Positions 21,266 to 32,876 of a stretch of 64,000 nt of DNA are shown in pieces (position 1 is the stretch's first letter; each line of letters starts with the position of its first letter). Source of the DNA: Akebia trifoliata (lineage: Eukaryota > Streptophyta > Magnoliopsida > Ranunculales > Lardizabalaceae); NCBI GenBank assembly GCA_017979445.1, contig JADQWC010000487.1, forward strand, positions 186,001 through 250,000, read 5' to 3'. The translations under genes and the position numbers were made by a program. Below the pieces are notes generated by a model, which was given only the letters and a program-made list of their open reading frames with translations, made no database searches and was not told the DNA's origin.

Positions 21266-22881
21266 TAAAAGCACCCTCAATCCGCGGGGTGCGCGGATCC
21301 GCTTTTGACTCTTGAGGTTTGGGAGTCGCCTCCTAGTTATTACGGTCTAGGAACCGAATATTGACTCTAAACGGATAAGAAACTAATCTACTAAAGAAAA
21401 ACTGAATCCGGGGATCACATTACGAGGTTGGAAGGTGTTAGGCACCAACCCCGCCCGGCCAATACCGGTCTCTACTTATCCCAAATAAGATTACATTGCT
21501 TACAAAACCTAGATAAAAAAATAAAGTAAATTTTACCTTCGATGCACAACGATTGTATTCCCTTAGATCTGACAGAGTAACTCCTTGTACAGTACTCCTC
21601 GCTTCGTTCTGTCTCCGGATCTGATTTCTGATCTCCAGGTGAGGTATCTCTTTCTTAGATTTAGATTCTTCAGATTTTTTTGTGAATTTCTGAGTGTTTT
21701 TGAAAGACTTCTAGGTGTTTTTCGAGCTAAAATCGAAGTATGAGTGTTAGGTAAGGAGTTGGGGCTTCAAAATTAGGGTTTATGGGAGGCTAGGGAAGCT
21801 TTTTGACTTACTTCTCTTAGGGTTTATTATTTGATACGAAAATAGGATGTGAGGACGCCTATTTATAGATTTTTTTAAGGGTTGATTTAGATAGAATTAG
21901 TGTTTAATTTGAATTCTTTTACTTAGAGTTGTATTTAGTTAGAATTGTTTTAGGTAGAGTTGTATTTTAATTAGAATTGTTTCAAGTAGAGTTATATTTT
22001 ACTTAGAACTCTATTAAATAGAGTTATTATTTAATTGGAACTCTATTAGGGTTTTGACTTTTGGTCTTATTTGATTTACTTTAGTCTTAATTGATTGACT
22101 TTAATTTTTTGGAGAACCCCCCTCTATTATATCTTTAATTCTTTGGACCCCCAAATGGAGGGGTCCTTGAAGAAATATCTTGGCAACCCTCAATAATTTT
22201 GCCTGAGAGCCTGATTGATCGATTTCTTTGGTTCAAATATTTAAATTAATTTCATTAATGTTTCAATTTAATTATTTAATATTTTATTTATTAATTTAAA
22301 AAATTTTAATTATGAAAATTGTGAAATTATCGTTTTGCACTCGGAGAAGACTTTTCGCATTTTAAGTATTTTTTCAATGTTCCAGGATGCTTTGAAATCG
22401 GTTTTTCGTAAGGAATTCAATGGGAATGTTGATTTTTGTCATTTATGAAGTTTTTGTGTGAAATGATCTTGAACTTTATGAGGGACATTATCATAATTTT
22501 GTCGAATTCTATGAAAATTGGCGAAATGATTTATTTGGTTTCGATTTATTATTTTATGTGTTTGAAAGAGTTTTCCTAAGCGTAATGTAGACTCTAGGGA
22601 TATTTTAAGATTAGGGGTATTTTGGTAATTTGGTCATTATTTAGTTATTTTTATCGTGAAGCTTCTTTTTGTCTGAAAAATAATGATTTCTAAGCTTTTG
22701 GGGTCATATTTTCTTAGCATAGCGTGGTTTCTACAATTTTATCAAGAGATACCTCATCTGGATTTCTGAAACATATCTAGTAACAAAATAAAGCATTGGA
22801 ATAAACATCCACCATTCGGAACCGTTGCGATCGGGTTGACGAGTTGATTAATCAGGCGAATGCAAAAATGGGATGTTTACA
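21266..22881 (-). repeat. B: 3' LTR (type B)
   Basis: 1616 bp. Its terminal TG and CA are intact at the U3 end (minus strand TGTAAACATCCC) and mutated at the U5 end (TTTTA instead of TTTCA at 21266-21270). It shares the CTCCATTTGGGGGTCC segment with the solo LTR. It sits 1.03 kb from the solo LTR in inverted orientation. Confidence 0.88.
21861..21867 (-). promoter_or_regulatory. TATA box in 3' LTR of B
   Basis: The minus strand reads TATAAAT in TCTATAAATAGGCGTCC. Confidence 0.58.
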
Positions 22882-22897
22882 GATGCCCCTCTTTGGC
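22882..22897 (-). promoter_or_regulatory. Polypurine tract of B
   Basis: The minus strand reads GCCAAAGAGGGGCATC adjoining the LTR, identical to the tracts of A and C. Confidence 0.75.
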
Positions 22898-23174
22898 AGA
22901 GGGTTGAAGCGAACTAGATAGCAAATCTATTATGGTAGATAGTGCGATATCCGAATGCCAAAGTTAATGACTGTTCATTTTGCAGCCTGATTTAGCAATT
23001 CATTAGGGTGTTCGGATCCTTGAGGGTAAAGCTCTCCCCGAAAAAAGAAATGTCAGGTCTTTGAGCGTAAGCTCTCACTGGCAGTGCCAGATCCTTGAAT
23101 TTTAGAAAATTCTCCTTGATTGATTAACAACTGTGCAAGTGTGTGGGCTTAAAATTTGAGACAAATTTCAAAGT
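22898..23174 (-). other. B: 3' UTR between polypurine tract and repeats
   Basis: No gene. The sequence is shared with 11987-12250 and, inverted, with 47690-47943, so it is a conserved non-coding part of the family. Confidence 0.7.
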
Positions 23175-23400
23175 GTTTAAGTTGGAACTGAGTAAAATCT
23201 GAGCACAAAGTGAATATAAATTGAGTATAAACTGAGCATAATCTGAGCATAGACTGAGCATAAACTGAGCATAATTGAGTATAATCTGAGCATAAACTGA
23301 GTATAAACCGAGTATAACTGAGCATAATTTGAGCATAAACTGAGTATAACTGAGCATAATCTGAGTATAATTAGAGCATAAACTAAGCATAATTCCGAGA
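23175..23400 (-). repeat. Short 10-11 bp repeats next to the B minisatellite
   Basis: About 20 loose copies of the minus-strand word TTATGCTCAG (plus strand CTGAGCATAA) with small length changes. The same 10-mer is inside every unit of the 34-bp array in C. A shorter patch occurs at 47597-47665. Confidence 0.85.
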
Positions 23401-23850
23401 AAACCCTCGGCGGTAACTGAACAAAATCAAAGATAACCCTTGGCGGCAACTGAGCAAAATCCAAGTTAACCCTTGGCGGCATCTGAACGAAATCCAAGAT
23501 AACCCTTGGCGGCATCTGAGGAAAATTCAAGATAACCCTTGGCGGCATCTGAGCAAAATCCAAGATAACCCTTGGTGGTAACTGAGCAAAATCTAAGTTA
23601 ACTCTTGGCAGCAACTGAGCAAAATCCAAGATAACCCTTGGTGGAAACTGAGCAAAATCCAAGATAACCCTTGGCGGCATCTGAGCAAAATCCAAGTTAA
23701 CCCTTGGTGGCAACTGAGCAAAATCCAAGATAACCCTTGGCGGAAACTGAGTAAAATCCAAGATGACCCTTGGTGGAAACTGAGCAAAATCCAAATTAAC
23801 CCTTGGCGGTAACTGAGCAAAATCTAGGATAACCCTTGGCAGCATCTAAG
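23400..23850 (-). repeat. 33-bp minisatellite in 3' UTR of B
   Basis: About 13-14 units of 33 bp, with the same consensus as the array at 12290-12866. On the minus strand most units carry the hairpin CCAAGGGTTATCTTGG. The unit next to the short repeats carries CCGAGGGTTTTCTCGG. The long open frame over it (222 codons) is an artefact of a repeat length divisible by three. Confidence 0.9.
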
Positions 23851-24560
23851 CAAAGATAATGAATCTAGAAGAGAATGATCGAATCCAAGAATGAATGGAT
23901 CTGGAAAAGAATCTAGGAACGAAAGAATGCCATACCTCCTACTCTAGGTAAATGAGTTATTCTCTGGGCAAAAATCAAAATATGAGATCAGGAACGCTTT
24001 TGTTGACTCTCAAGGGTTTTATCAAAAAGTTTTATGAATTTAAAACCTGAGTTTTTATTTGTTTTGAACCTCAAGGGTTTTTTAAAAAACTGTTATCAAG
24101 AGAGTAACCTTAAGTTTGGTGTTCCCATTATCTTTTAGGATTAACATTGTTCAAAAACAAAATGCCCCTAGTTTGACAATAAACATGGCATTGGAGATAA
24201 TTGAATACATCATGCAAAAAAATGCCCCTAGTATAAGGGAGAAACTACATATTTAGAGGAAAAGAAAATTCCCCTTGTATGAAGGTTTGAAATATTTGAT
24301 TACCACAAGCGCAATAAAAATCCAACTTTTAATTTTGATTAATTTTATTGAAGATCTTGAGTCAGGCTCAAGAGAACAAAATATTTCCTTTTGAGACTCG
24401 TCATAGAATTCACCCTTCTCTCCCTTGGTTCACTTGGGGAAGTAAAAATTTTCAAATCGATCGTAGATAAGATACTTGTGGGTTCTGAGTCTGTGCCTGG
24501 TTTAAGTTAAGTATTGAACTTGATTATTCAGACTTTTGACGTTTCAGCTCGAACCTCCTA
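23851..24560 (-). other. B: conserved 3' UTR
   Basis: Non-coding, similar to 12870-13681 and, inverted, to 45110-45800. No open frame of note. Confidence 0.7.
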
Positions 24561-24800
24561 AGAATTTTCTTCTGTTTTGCTTTGTTGCTCTAACTTTTGC
24601 CTAGATCGCCTTTTCAGGTTTTCAATCTAGCGAGCTTGCTCTAGCTTTTGCCTAGATCGCCTTTTCAGGTTTTCGATTTAGCGAGCTATTTTTTTCTTTG
24701 CTCTGATTCTTGCTAAAGTCGTCCTTCCAGATTTTCAACCTTGCGAGCTTGCCTTAATTTTTGCCTAAGTCGCCCTTTTCGGATTTTCAACCTAGCAGGT
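24561..24800 (-). repeat. About 51-bp tandem repeats in B 3' UTR
   Basis: Roughly four degenerate units, with period 51 between 24594 and 24645. Each contains TTTTGCCTAGATCGCC, then CTTTTCAGGTTTTC and AGCGAGCTTGC. The inverted counterpart in element C is at 44870-45110. It is a second, independent tandem family of the Ogre 3' UTR. Confidence 0.8.
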
Positions 24801-25309
24801 TTTTTTTCTTTTTTTTTTCTTTTCGTCTGAACTTCTAGAGTTACTGCCTAGTCATGCTTTGCTACCTTCCTTGACGTTTCTGCACGGTACTTAGGAGGAC
24901 TTTTATAGGTAGGCTTAGGACTAGGTATAAAAAAAAGGAATTCTAAGGCTCAAAAACCTGAATGTCCCTTGTGTGGCATTTTTCTCTTTTTCTTTGAATT
25001 TTCTTCCCTATTTTGGATGATATTTTTTTGAATTTTTTCTTTTTAGATTTTTTTCTTTGTCGAGGAATCTATTTTTTTATTTTAATGTGGTCGGGCCTAA
25101 AGTAACTTCTCAGGTTGCCTACATACCCCAGAATTTTGGGATCAAACCAAGACGTAGTTCGAATCTTCCCTCATCTGGGTTAGGTGATCGGGCTAAGAAA
25201 GAAAAGACATAATTTTTCTTTTTGAAAAGGCTGCAAAGGGGTTGAGAAAGGATATGTTGAACTGGGTAACTAGGTAATATAAGGATTGATTCGGCTAAGG
25301 ATGGCCTCC
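24801..25309 (-). other. B: sequence between pol stop and 3' UTR repeats
   Basis: T-rich non-coding sequence, matched by 44352-44870 in C. No gene is supported. Confidence 0.7.
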
Positions 25310-26640
25310 TTAAATGTAGTACCGTTTGATTTGGTCAAGGTTGGTTGGTTCTGGTAATTCGATTCCATCATGATCTTGAAGCCTAACAGTTTTTCCTGAT
25401 AGTATTTCCTTGACGATGAACGGACCTTCCCAATTTGGTTTGAACTTCCCTCTAGGGTCAAAGATAGGTGCCCGATTCTCTTTGAGTACTAAATCCTTGA
25501 CTTGTAAGTGACGGGCCTTGATCTTTTTGTCAAACGCACGGGCGACTCTTCTTTGATAAGCTTGCACATGATACAACGTTCTTATTCATTTTTCTTCGAT
25601 CAAATTCAATTATGCTTCTGACAACTGACTTTCTAACAGGACCCTGAGAGACAGAATTTCCATTTCAACTAGCAAGACAACTTCCATGCCATATACTAAG
25701 GAGTAGGGAGTAGCTCCAATAGAGGATCGGATTGAAGTTCGATATGCCCACAGTGTAAATGGCAGTTTTTCTGACCAATCTCGATGTAATTGATACATTT
25801 CCTGAGGATAGTCTTTAGATTCTTGGTAGCTGCTTCGACTGCTCCATTAGTCTGAGGGCAGTAAGGGAATGATTTGTGGTGTGAAATTTTGAACTTAGAA
25901 CATAATTTAATAACCTCAGCTTTGAAGTGTGACCCGTTATCAGAGATTAATTCCGAAAGTATCCTGTATCGACTAATGATGTTTGTTTGGATAAACTTTG
26001 CAACTCGAGACGCAGTGAGGACATCATAAGAGGCAGCTTCGACCCACTTGATAAAATAATCGATAGCAACTAGAATGTATTCATGCCCGTTTGAAGCCTT
26101 AGGCGATATTTTACCAATAAGGTCAATTCCCCAAACTGAGAATGACCATGGTGATGTCAGACCAACTAATTGAGATGGTGACACATATATAAGGTTCGCA
26201 TGTATTTGGCATTTATGACAGGTCTTGACCATGTGGTGACAATCTGTTTCCATCGTGGGCCAGTAGTACCCTTGTCTCACAATTTTCTTAGCTAACATTT
26301 TCCCACTCATGTGTGGGCCACATTCTCCTGAATGTAGTTCAACCATTATCTGTTCAGCTTGATCTTCATCAACACACGACAAATGAATCCCGTCATAAGA
26401 CCTTTTGTATAAACTTCCTGCGCACATGATGAATTGAGATGCTAATCTTAGTAGGATTTGTCGTTCCTTCCTCGATGCTTCTTCCAGGAATTTTTGTTTT
26501 TCCAACACTCTCTTTATATCTGTGTACCATGGTTTTCCATCGGGTAGTTGAGTAGCAATGTTGATCTGATGGCAGTATGCGGGTTTTTCTTTGACTTCAA
26601 CAGTGATCGACCTCAATTCCATGCCAGGGGGTAAGTGGAT
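25310..26640 (-). pseudogene. B integrase
   Basis: Minus-strand reading. The zinc finger spans HSGECGPHMSGKMLAKKI to CHHMVKTCHKCQIHAN. The catalytic core begins at WGIDLIGKI (first Asp codon 26122-26124), continues with LISDNGSHFKAEVI (second Asp 25939-25941) and NGAVEAATKNLKTI (Glu 25834-25836). The C-terminal domain is APIFDPRGKFKPNWEGPFIV, ending at KRYYI. The 26790-25696 stretch is open through most of the core. A frameshift near 25800 and a stop near 25600 break the C-terminal part. It belongs to the Tat/Ogre type. Confidence 0.92.
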
Positions 26641-27063
26641 CATTGAAGATAAAGTTGCTAAGGAGTCAGCAAATCTGTTATCCTTCCTTGACAAGTGTTG
26701 GAACATGATAGCTTTAAACTTACTGACTAAGTTTAACAAATACTCATGATAAGGTTTCAACTTTTCATCCCTAGTCTTCCATTCTTCCAATGACTGATAT
26801 ATGACTTAGGCTAAATCCCCAAAAACTTCAATTTCTGTAATGCCCAGGTTCAAAGAAGCTTCAAGCCCCGCGATGCATGCCTCGTATTCATTCGTGTTAT
26901 TAGTATTCGAAAAGGCTAATTTAATAGCGATAGGAATGTGGCATCCTTCCGGAGAAAACATGACTGTCCCTATTCCATACCCATTTTGCTTGGCGGCTCC
27001 ATCAAAGTACAACTGCCATATTTGGTTCTGCGGTTCTTCTTTTAACATGCAAGATGTTCTCAT
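26641..27063 (-). pseudogene. B second (archaeal-type) RNase H
   Basis: IWQLYFDGAAKQNGYGIGTV, NTNEYEACIAGLEASLNLG, EIEVFGDLA and then (after a TAA near 26806) a frame giving KPYHEYLLNLVSKFKAIM and DNRFADSLATL. The acidic residues D, E, D, D expected for RNase HI are readable, but Ser after the third Asp is Leu. An additional RNase H between the normal one and integrase is characteristic of the Tat lineage. Confidence 0.88.
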
Positions 27064-27739
27064 CTGGGAATTGATCGACAGGCCTTATTCCTTCTACTAC
27101 AGGGTGATCTGCCAAGTATTCTGCTACAGCTCTCCCCTTGATAGATTTTTGTGTAACATGCATGATGTCAAATTCTGATAGCAACAATAACCATCGCGCG
27201 GCTCTCCCTATCAATGCCGACTTCTCGAAAAGATACTTGAGAGGATCCATCTGAGATAACAGGACAATTGATTGAGACAACATATAGTGTCAGGGTCTCT
27301 GAGTAACCCATACCAGTGCTAAGCAAGTTTTTTCGAGGGCCGAATACTTTCGTTCATACTCTAACATCTTTTTACTGATGTAGTATATAGCCCTCTTTTT
27401 ACGAGTCTCTTTGTCATACTGTGCAAGCATGCATCCCATAGCTTCTTCTTTGACTAACAGATAAAGAAGAGGTGGTTCACCCGGTGTAGGTGGGTTTAAG
27501 AGATACTCCTTGACTTGGTCGAATGCCTTTTGACATTGATCATTCCAAACTGCTGGTTCATTCTTCTTGAGAAGCTTGAAAATAGGTTTGCAGACGTTGG
27601 TGAGTTGAGCGATGAATCTGCTAACATACTGGATTCTACCCAGAAAACCTCGAATCTGTCTTTCAGTCTCAAGCGGTGGCATCTCTTGGATAGCTTTAAT
27701 CTTCACAGGGTCTACTTCGATCCCTTTTTGACTGACCAC
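27064..27739 (-). pseudogene. B RT connection and first RNase H
   Basis: The open part 27739-27290 gives GIEVDPVKIKAIQEMPPLET, RQIRGFLGRIQYVSRFIAQL, LLYLLVKEEAMGCMLAQYDK and RAIYYISKKMLEYERKYSAL. The rest (27283-27064) includes MDPLKYLFEKSALIGRAARW. The first RNase H appears to lack the usual FxD motif, as expected for the degenerate RNase H of Tat elements. Breaks occur at the TQRP/LHYM boundary. Confidence 0.85.
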
Positions 27740-28420
27740 AAATCACAATAATTTCCCAGAAGTTACTCCAAATACGCATTTTTGCGGGTTGAGGCGGAGT
27801 TGGTACTTTTGAATCCTTGTGAGAAATTTTTCTAAAGTAGCAACATGCCTCAGTCGTTCTTTGGATTTGACTATCATATCGTCTACATAGACTTCGACTT
27901 CCTTGTGTATCATGTCATGTAGTAAAGTTGTGGCTGCTCTTTGATAGGTGGCTCTGACATTCTTCAAATCAAAAAGCATAACCTTGTAGCAGAAAGTCCC
28001 CTATTGTGTGATGAATGACATTTTTTACATATCTCGAGGATCCATTTTTATCTGATTGTACCCCGAAAAGTCATCCATGAAGGATAACAAAGCGTGTCCT
28101 GCTGTACTATCCTTTCCACTAGAACATCTATGTGTTGCAAAGGGAAACTATCCTTTGAGCTTGTTTTGTTTAGATCTCCAAAGTCTACACACATTCTGAC
28201 CTTTCCATCATTTTTCGACACTGGGACGACATCGGCAATCCACTCAGGATATTCTACTACTTCCAAAAATCTAGCGTTAATCTACTTCGTAACTTCTTCT
28301 TTAATTTTCAGAGTCCATTCTGGCTTCATACGTCAAAGTTTCTGTTCGATTGGTTGAGCATCAGAATACAACAGAATCCGATGTTGAATGATGTCTGTGC
28401 TTACCCCCGGCATATCCTCG
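27740..28420 (-). pseudogene. B reverse transcriptase
   Basis: VVEYPEWIADVVPVSKNDGK, RMCVDFGDLNKTSSKDSFPL and QHIDVLVERIV, then a frameshift near 28080 in the conserved LLSFMDGFSGYNQI region, then LFDLKNVRATYQRAATTLLH and EVEVYVDDMIVKSKE (YVDD codons 27878-27889). Arg-to-Gly in FRDLNK and the frameshift indicate inactivity. Confidence 0.9.
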
Positions 28421-29690
28421 TAAGACCACGTGAACACGTCTTTGAACTTTCTGAGCAAGTCTACTATCCCTTTGTGTTCATCGACAAATAAAGTGACCCC
28501 TATCCGAATTTCTTGAGGACTTTCTTTTGTTCCAAGGTTGATAACTTCTACTTCCTTTATTAGAGATTGAGCCCGACGTTCATCTTCTTGTTCAAGTAAT
28601 TTGATTATTTCAGAGGGAGGTTCTTCGTTGGAAGATTCTCCCTCCGAAACCAGATTATTAATTAAATTATTATTACGCTCGGGGTAGTAAAAAATTTCTT
28701 TCATTTCATTGAAAAGAGATGGGGTAACATGACTCATTGCAGATTTGACAGACTCACTTGACTCAGCAGGAAAAACATACTCACTAGAAATAACAGACTC
28801 AACAGAAACAACTAACTTATTTGACTTAACAGAAGTAAATGACTCACCTGGCATGTCAGACTGAACAGGACTAACGGGACTGACAGACCCAGCCTTAACA
28901 TGCAACACAGGACTAATTACATGATAGTTAGAGAGACACCCAACAACGGATCTGATTACAGACTGAGGATTTGGGATCCCCTTCTCAACTGACAACACTA
29001 TGACACTGTGATCTTCAATGAATAGTTGATCAATGTTGAGGGAGTCCAGATCGAGCTCCTAGTCTTCAACTTTCTTCTCCTTAACTTCTGTGCTTACTTC
29101 CTTTTTCAAGCCATTCCATGTCAAGAAGATTTCAAACCCTGACAGACGAGTGCCTATGATGTTATCAATGAACGGTTCTGGGAACCCACAATAACGAAAG
29201 TCTTCTCCTTCTTTCACAAAGTAGCCATTGAGGGTCTTTCGATAGAGCTTCATTTTAATGAGATCCGTGGTGTGCCATTTCCTTTTTGTAATTGCCTTGT
29301 CCCGCTTTGTCTTCCAGTATTGGGCCCAATCTTCCTTAGTAGGCTTATATCCTAGCCCGAATGTGCCAACGACTTCCTTAATCACTAGTACCTCTTTGAT
29401 ACCTTGTTGCTTGCTACCTAGGCCCATACCCGGGAAAAATCTAATTTTTTTGAACATATTGGTCATATAATAGTTAGAAGTGTTCTCAATAGGGAAATAT
29501 TCTTTCACCGAGTGATCCCATTGAACTGAGTAGATCTTCTCGAATTCGAACCCGCTAAGTTCTATTCCCTGTTGTTCTAGCTGGATTTCAAGCAGTGGCT
29601 CATTCTTGGCCTCAGTACTGTTTACGATTCCTATAATTTTGGTGTCTTCATGAAGAGTAATTACTAGCCCATCCTTGATAAACTTGACCT
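28421..29690 (-). pseudogene. B protease-RT linker with G-patch-like motif
   Basis: 28998-28333 is open and reads as a Ser/Val-rich spacer (SVESVISSEYVFPAESSESV) leading into RT (DMPGVSTDIIQHRILLY). 29508-29059 contains IRFFPGMGLGSKQQGIKEV, which resembles the glycine-rich G-patch motif reported in this group, and GFEIFLTWNGLKKEVSTEV. Equivalent sequence in C is 39930-41210. The domain's role in the element is not established. Confidence 0.75.
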
Positions 29691-30138
29691 TCTGGTGTAG
29701 CGTAGAAAGGATGGCTTTGATATGTTGTTACCATGGTCGATACATCGATCCGTGTGATGGCCAGGATTTTGATGAAATTCGCAGAATAAGTTGAGATTGT
29801 GTCCGGCTGGCAAGGGATTTGGTAAAGGTTGGGGTTGAATCGGGGTAAGCAACCCTTTTTTAACAGTTTTTGCAAAGTTACGGTAAGGGTCATCCTTAAA
29901 TTGGTAAATTGATACGGAGTTCGAGGTTGACTTGGATGAACCTGGTTATTAGTCCGGGCTAGGGGTTGAGTTGGGGTAACTGAGGTATTGGCAATGTAAG
30001 TATGGTTGATATTGGGTTTGAGAACATATGGTTTCTTAGGCTTGTTATCTGAGGGGTTAGAAAGAATCTCAGAGGCAAATGCATCCTTGAGTTGGCTTTC
30101 GACTTGTAATAAGGACTCAAATGTAGGGAGATATTAGG
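29691..30138 (-). pseudogene. B gag C-terminal fragment
   Basis: The minus strand corresponds to 38450-38865 of element C: NNQVHPSQPRTPYQFTN, GLLTPIQPQPLPNPLPAG and the knuckle LFCEFHQNPGHHTDRC. It is joined at about 29690 directly to sequence matching 39930 of C, so about 1.07 kb including the protease was deleted. At 30138 it abuts an inverted protease piece. The gag N-terminal half is absent. Confidence 0.85.
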
Positions 30139-30551
30139 CTACCTCGGTTTGGCGTTTACTTATGGCTTCCACTGCCCATAGGGAGGCTATTCTCAAAGCA
30201 TTAAGTATAGCCCAAGTCTCCCTTGATACTTCTCCAGATCAGCTGGCCAGCATAGTAGGGGCGACTTACGTGGAGAATATCTTATCCTTCTCGGACTCAA
30301 ATCTCCCAAAAGAGAGAGCAAGTCACACTAAGCCATTGCACATCACAGTTGACTGTAACGGGATGAGGGTACCTCTGGTATTGATTGATAATGGGAGTGC
30401 ATTAAATGTTTGCCCTTTGAAGACTGCTACTTGCCTCGGGTTTAAGGCTGAAGACCTCAAACCCACTAATCAAGGCGTTAGGGCCTATGATAACACCAAG
30501 AGGGATGTACTGGGAAATTTTCACCTTTGATTGTCCACAGGTATAGCAAAA
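30139..30551 (+). pseudogene. Inverted Ogre protease fragment inside B
   Basis: This plus-strand piece lies in an otherwise minus-strand element. 30162-30530 is open and reads MASTAHREAILKALSIAQVS, SIVGATYVENILSFSDSNLP, ITVDCNGMRVPLVLIDNGSA and LNVCPLKTATCLGFKAEDLK. It matches 39440-39840 of C and contains the catalytic DNGSALNV. Codons downstream of DVLGNFHL end at a TGA. It is a displaced, inverted copy of the segment missing near 29690. Confidence 0.88.
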
Positions 30552-31206
30552 TTTACAAATATGATTATTTTTTTTGCAAGTCATTTTCTTTTTAGAAAAA
30601 TACATTTTAGTAATTTTTCAAAGTTCATGCATAAAAATATTTTTTTTGGAAAAGACATATTTTAAAATTTTCCCATGCAAAAATAGATCTTTTGTAAATC
30701 ATTTTTCCTCCCTTTTTTTTCTTTTGGAAAGTATTTTCTCTTGGAAAATATTTTTTCTGAAAAATATTCTTTTTCCGAAAAATATTTTCTTTTTTTAAAA
30801 TGGGTTGAAATCCGAATTAGCAAAGAATTTGAATTTCATTTTGATTTAAATGGTCCGGCCCACCATGATCGTTGGATCGAGATGGACTGGGTTATCATGA
30901 ATTATTGCAAAAAATGGATTCTTTATTGGGTCGGTGTACCCATTTTAATCAGGTAAAACAAAAAACTTTAATCCTTGAGGACAACCATACATTCTGATCT
31001 CATCATTCGCATACGCTCATCTATTTTTTATCTAGCCACCATTGCCAAGTACACCTATATACCTCTTGAGCATACTCAATCAGACGGTACGTGGTGACTT
31101 CGTTTGATATACCGTATAGGTGATAATCAAAAACTTCAACTCACTTCTCTGAAGCCAAAAACAATCAATTTAATCCCCAGATCAAAGGTGTCGCGCGATG
31201 CTTGAG
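30552..31206 (-). repeat. B: conserved leader, part left of element C
   Basis: Reverse complement of the leader block seen at 20500-21150 and 35490-36180. It includes the T-rich tract 30560-30800 and the CACGTACCGTCTGATTG-like region near 31085. It joins 49733 after removal of element C and one TTGAG. Confidence 0.83.
31202..31206. repeat. Target-site duplication of element C, left copy
   Basis: TTGAG immediately before the 5' LTR. The right copy TTGAG is at 49728-49732 immediately after the 3' LTR. Confidence 0.93.
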
Positions 31207-32875
31207 TGTAGACACCCCATTTTTGTACTCGCCTGATTAATCAACTCGTCAATCCTATCGCAACGGTTCCCAATGATTGATGTCTATTCCAATGCTTTAT
31301 TTTGTTACCAGATATGTTTCGGAAATCTGGATGAGGTATCTCGAACTGACAAAACTTAGAAATCACGTTACGCTAGGAAAATATGACCCCAGAAACATAG
31401 AAATCATCATCTTGCAGACCAAAAAGAAGTTTCACGATAAAAATCACTAAAAATGACCAAATTACCAAAATACCCCTAACATCAAAACAACCCTAGAGCC
31501 TACGTTACGATTAGGAAAACTCATTCAAACACATAAAATAACAAATCGAAATCAAATAAATTATTTCGCTAATTTTCACAGAATTCGACAAAATTACGAA
31601 AATGTCTCTCATAAAGTTCACGACCATTTCATACAAAAACCAACATTCCCATTGAATTCTAAATGAAAAACTGATTCCAAAACATCCTGGGACATTGAAA
31701 AACGACTTCAAACGTAAAAAATCCTCTTCGAGGGTAAAACGATAATTTTACAATTTTAATAACTAAAAATTTTGAAATTAATAAATAAATCATTAATAAT
31801 GTAAAGTGAAACATTAATAAAATTAATTTAAAAATTTAAACTAAAAATCGATCAATCAGGCTTTCAGGCAAAATTGTTGATGGTTGCCAAGATCTTTATT
31901 TAAGGACCCCTCCATCTGGGGGCCCAAATAATTAAAGATATAATAAAAGGGGTTCTCCAAAAAATAAAGTCAACCTTAAAGTCAATCAAGTAAGACTAAG
32001 TCAAGATATTAAAAGCCAACCAAGAAAGACTAAAGTCAAAGTATTAAAGTCAATCTCATAAGACTAAAGTCAAAATCCTAAATCAAAACCCTAATCTAAA
32101 CTAATCAAATCAATCTCATAAGACTAAAGTCAAAACCCTAAATCAAAACCCTAATTTAAACTAATCAAGTCAATCTCATAAGACTAAAGTCAAAATCCTA
32201 AATTAAAACCCTAATTAAAACTCTAAAAGAAATCCTAATCGAACCCTAATGCTTCTAAAAATTTTTGTAAATAGGAGCCTCCACACCCTATTTTCGTATC
32301 AAAGAAAAAACCTTAGAAAAAATAGGTCAAGAAGCCTCCACAAGCTTCTCAAAACCCTAATTTTGAAGCCCCAACTCCTTACCTAACACCCATACTTCGA
32401 TTTTAGCTTGAAAAATACCTAGAAGTCCTTCAAAAACACCCTAAAATCCATAAAAAAGTTCGAAGAATCTATATCTAAGAAAGAGATACCTTGCCTCGGA
32501 GATCAGAAATCAGATCCGGAGACAGAACGAAGCAAGGAGTACAGTACAAGAAACGGTTTTTTCAGATCTGAGGGAATAAAATCGTTGCGCTCGAAAAAGG
32601 TGAGTATTTTTATTTTTTTATTATTATTTAGGTCTTGCTAGCAATGTAGTTTTATTTGAAAATTAGTAGAGACCGGCGTTTGCCGGGCGAGGTTGGTGCC
32701 TAACACCTTCCAACCCCGTAACGTGATCCCCGGACCCGTATTTTTCTTTCGTAGATTAATTTATTTGCCTTTAGAGTAAAAATTCGATTCCTAGACCGTA
32801 ATAACTAGGTAGCGACTCCCAAACCTCAAAGGTCAAAAGTGGATCCACGCACCCCGCGGATCGAGGGCGCTTTCA
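31207..32875 (+). repeat. C: 5' LTR
   Basis: 1669 bp. By hand I see roughly 17 mismatches to the 3' LTR in the first 240 bp, plus indels (about 20 bp missing near 31640, and copy-number differences in U3 repeats). U3 holds a 60-bp tandem family at 32040-32220 (units starting CAATCTCATAAGACTAAAGT). Confidence 0.94.
32266..32273 (+). promoter_or_regulatory. Mutated TATA box in C 5' LTR
   Basis: TGTAAATA where the 3' LTR has TATAAATA (49119-49126). The A-to-G change in the 5' copy may weaken transcription of this insertion. Confidence 0.55.
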
Positions 32876-32876
32876 A

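Larger units (their letters stand above)
21266..31206 (-). mobile_element. B: rearranged Ogre-like element, left segment (3' LTR to leader)
   Basis: On the minus strand the order from right to left is leader (31206-30552), inverted protease piece, gag fragment, pol, 3' UTR with minisatellite, polypurine tract and 3' LTR. It continues at 49733-52434 beyond the inserted element C, shown by the matching TTGAG duplication and the continuous leader. ORF1, the gag N-terminal half and the normal protease position are missing. The two LTRs belong to different subtypes, so the element may be a fusion. Confidence 0.85.

Noticed and set aside
23177..23845. 222-codon minus-strand frame (and 121-126-codon frames at 12150-12706)
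   Set aside because: Read-through of 33-bp tandem units in a 3' UTR. The apparent protein is a repeat artefact.
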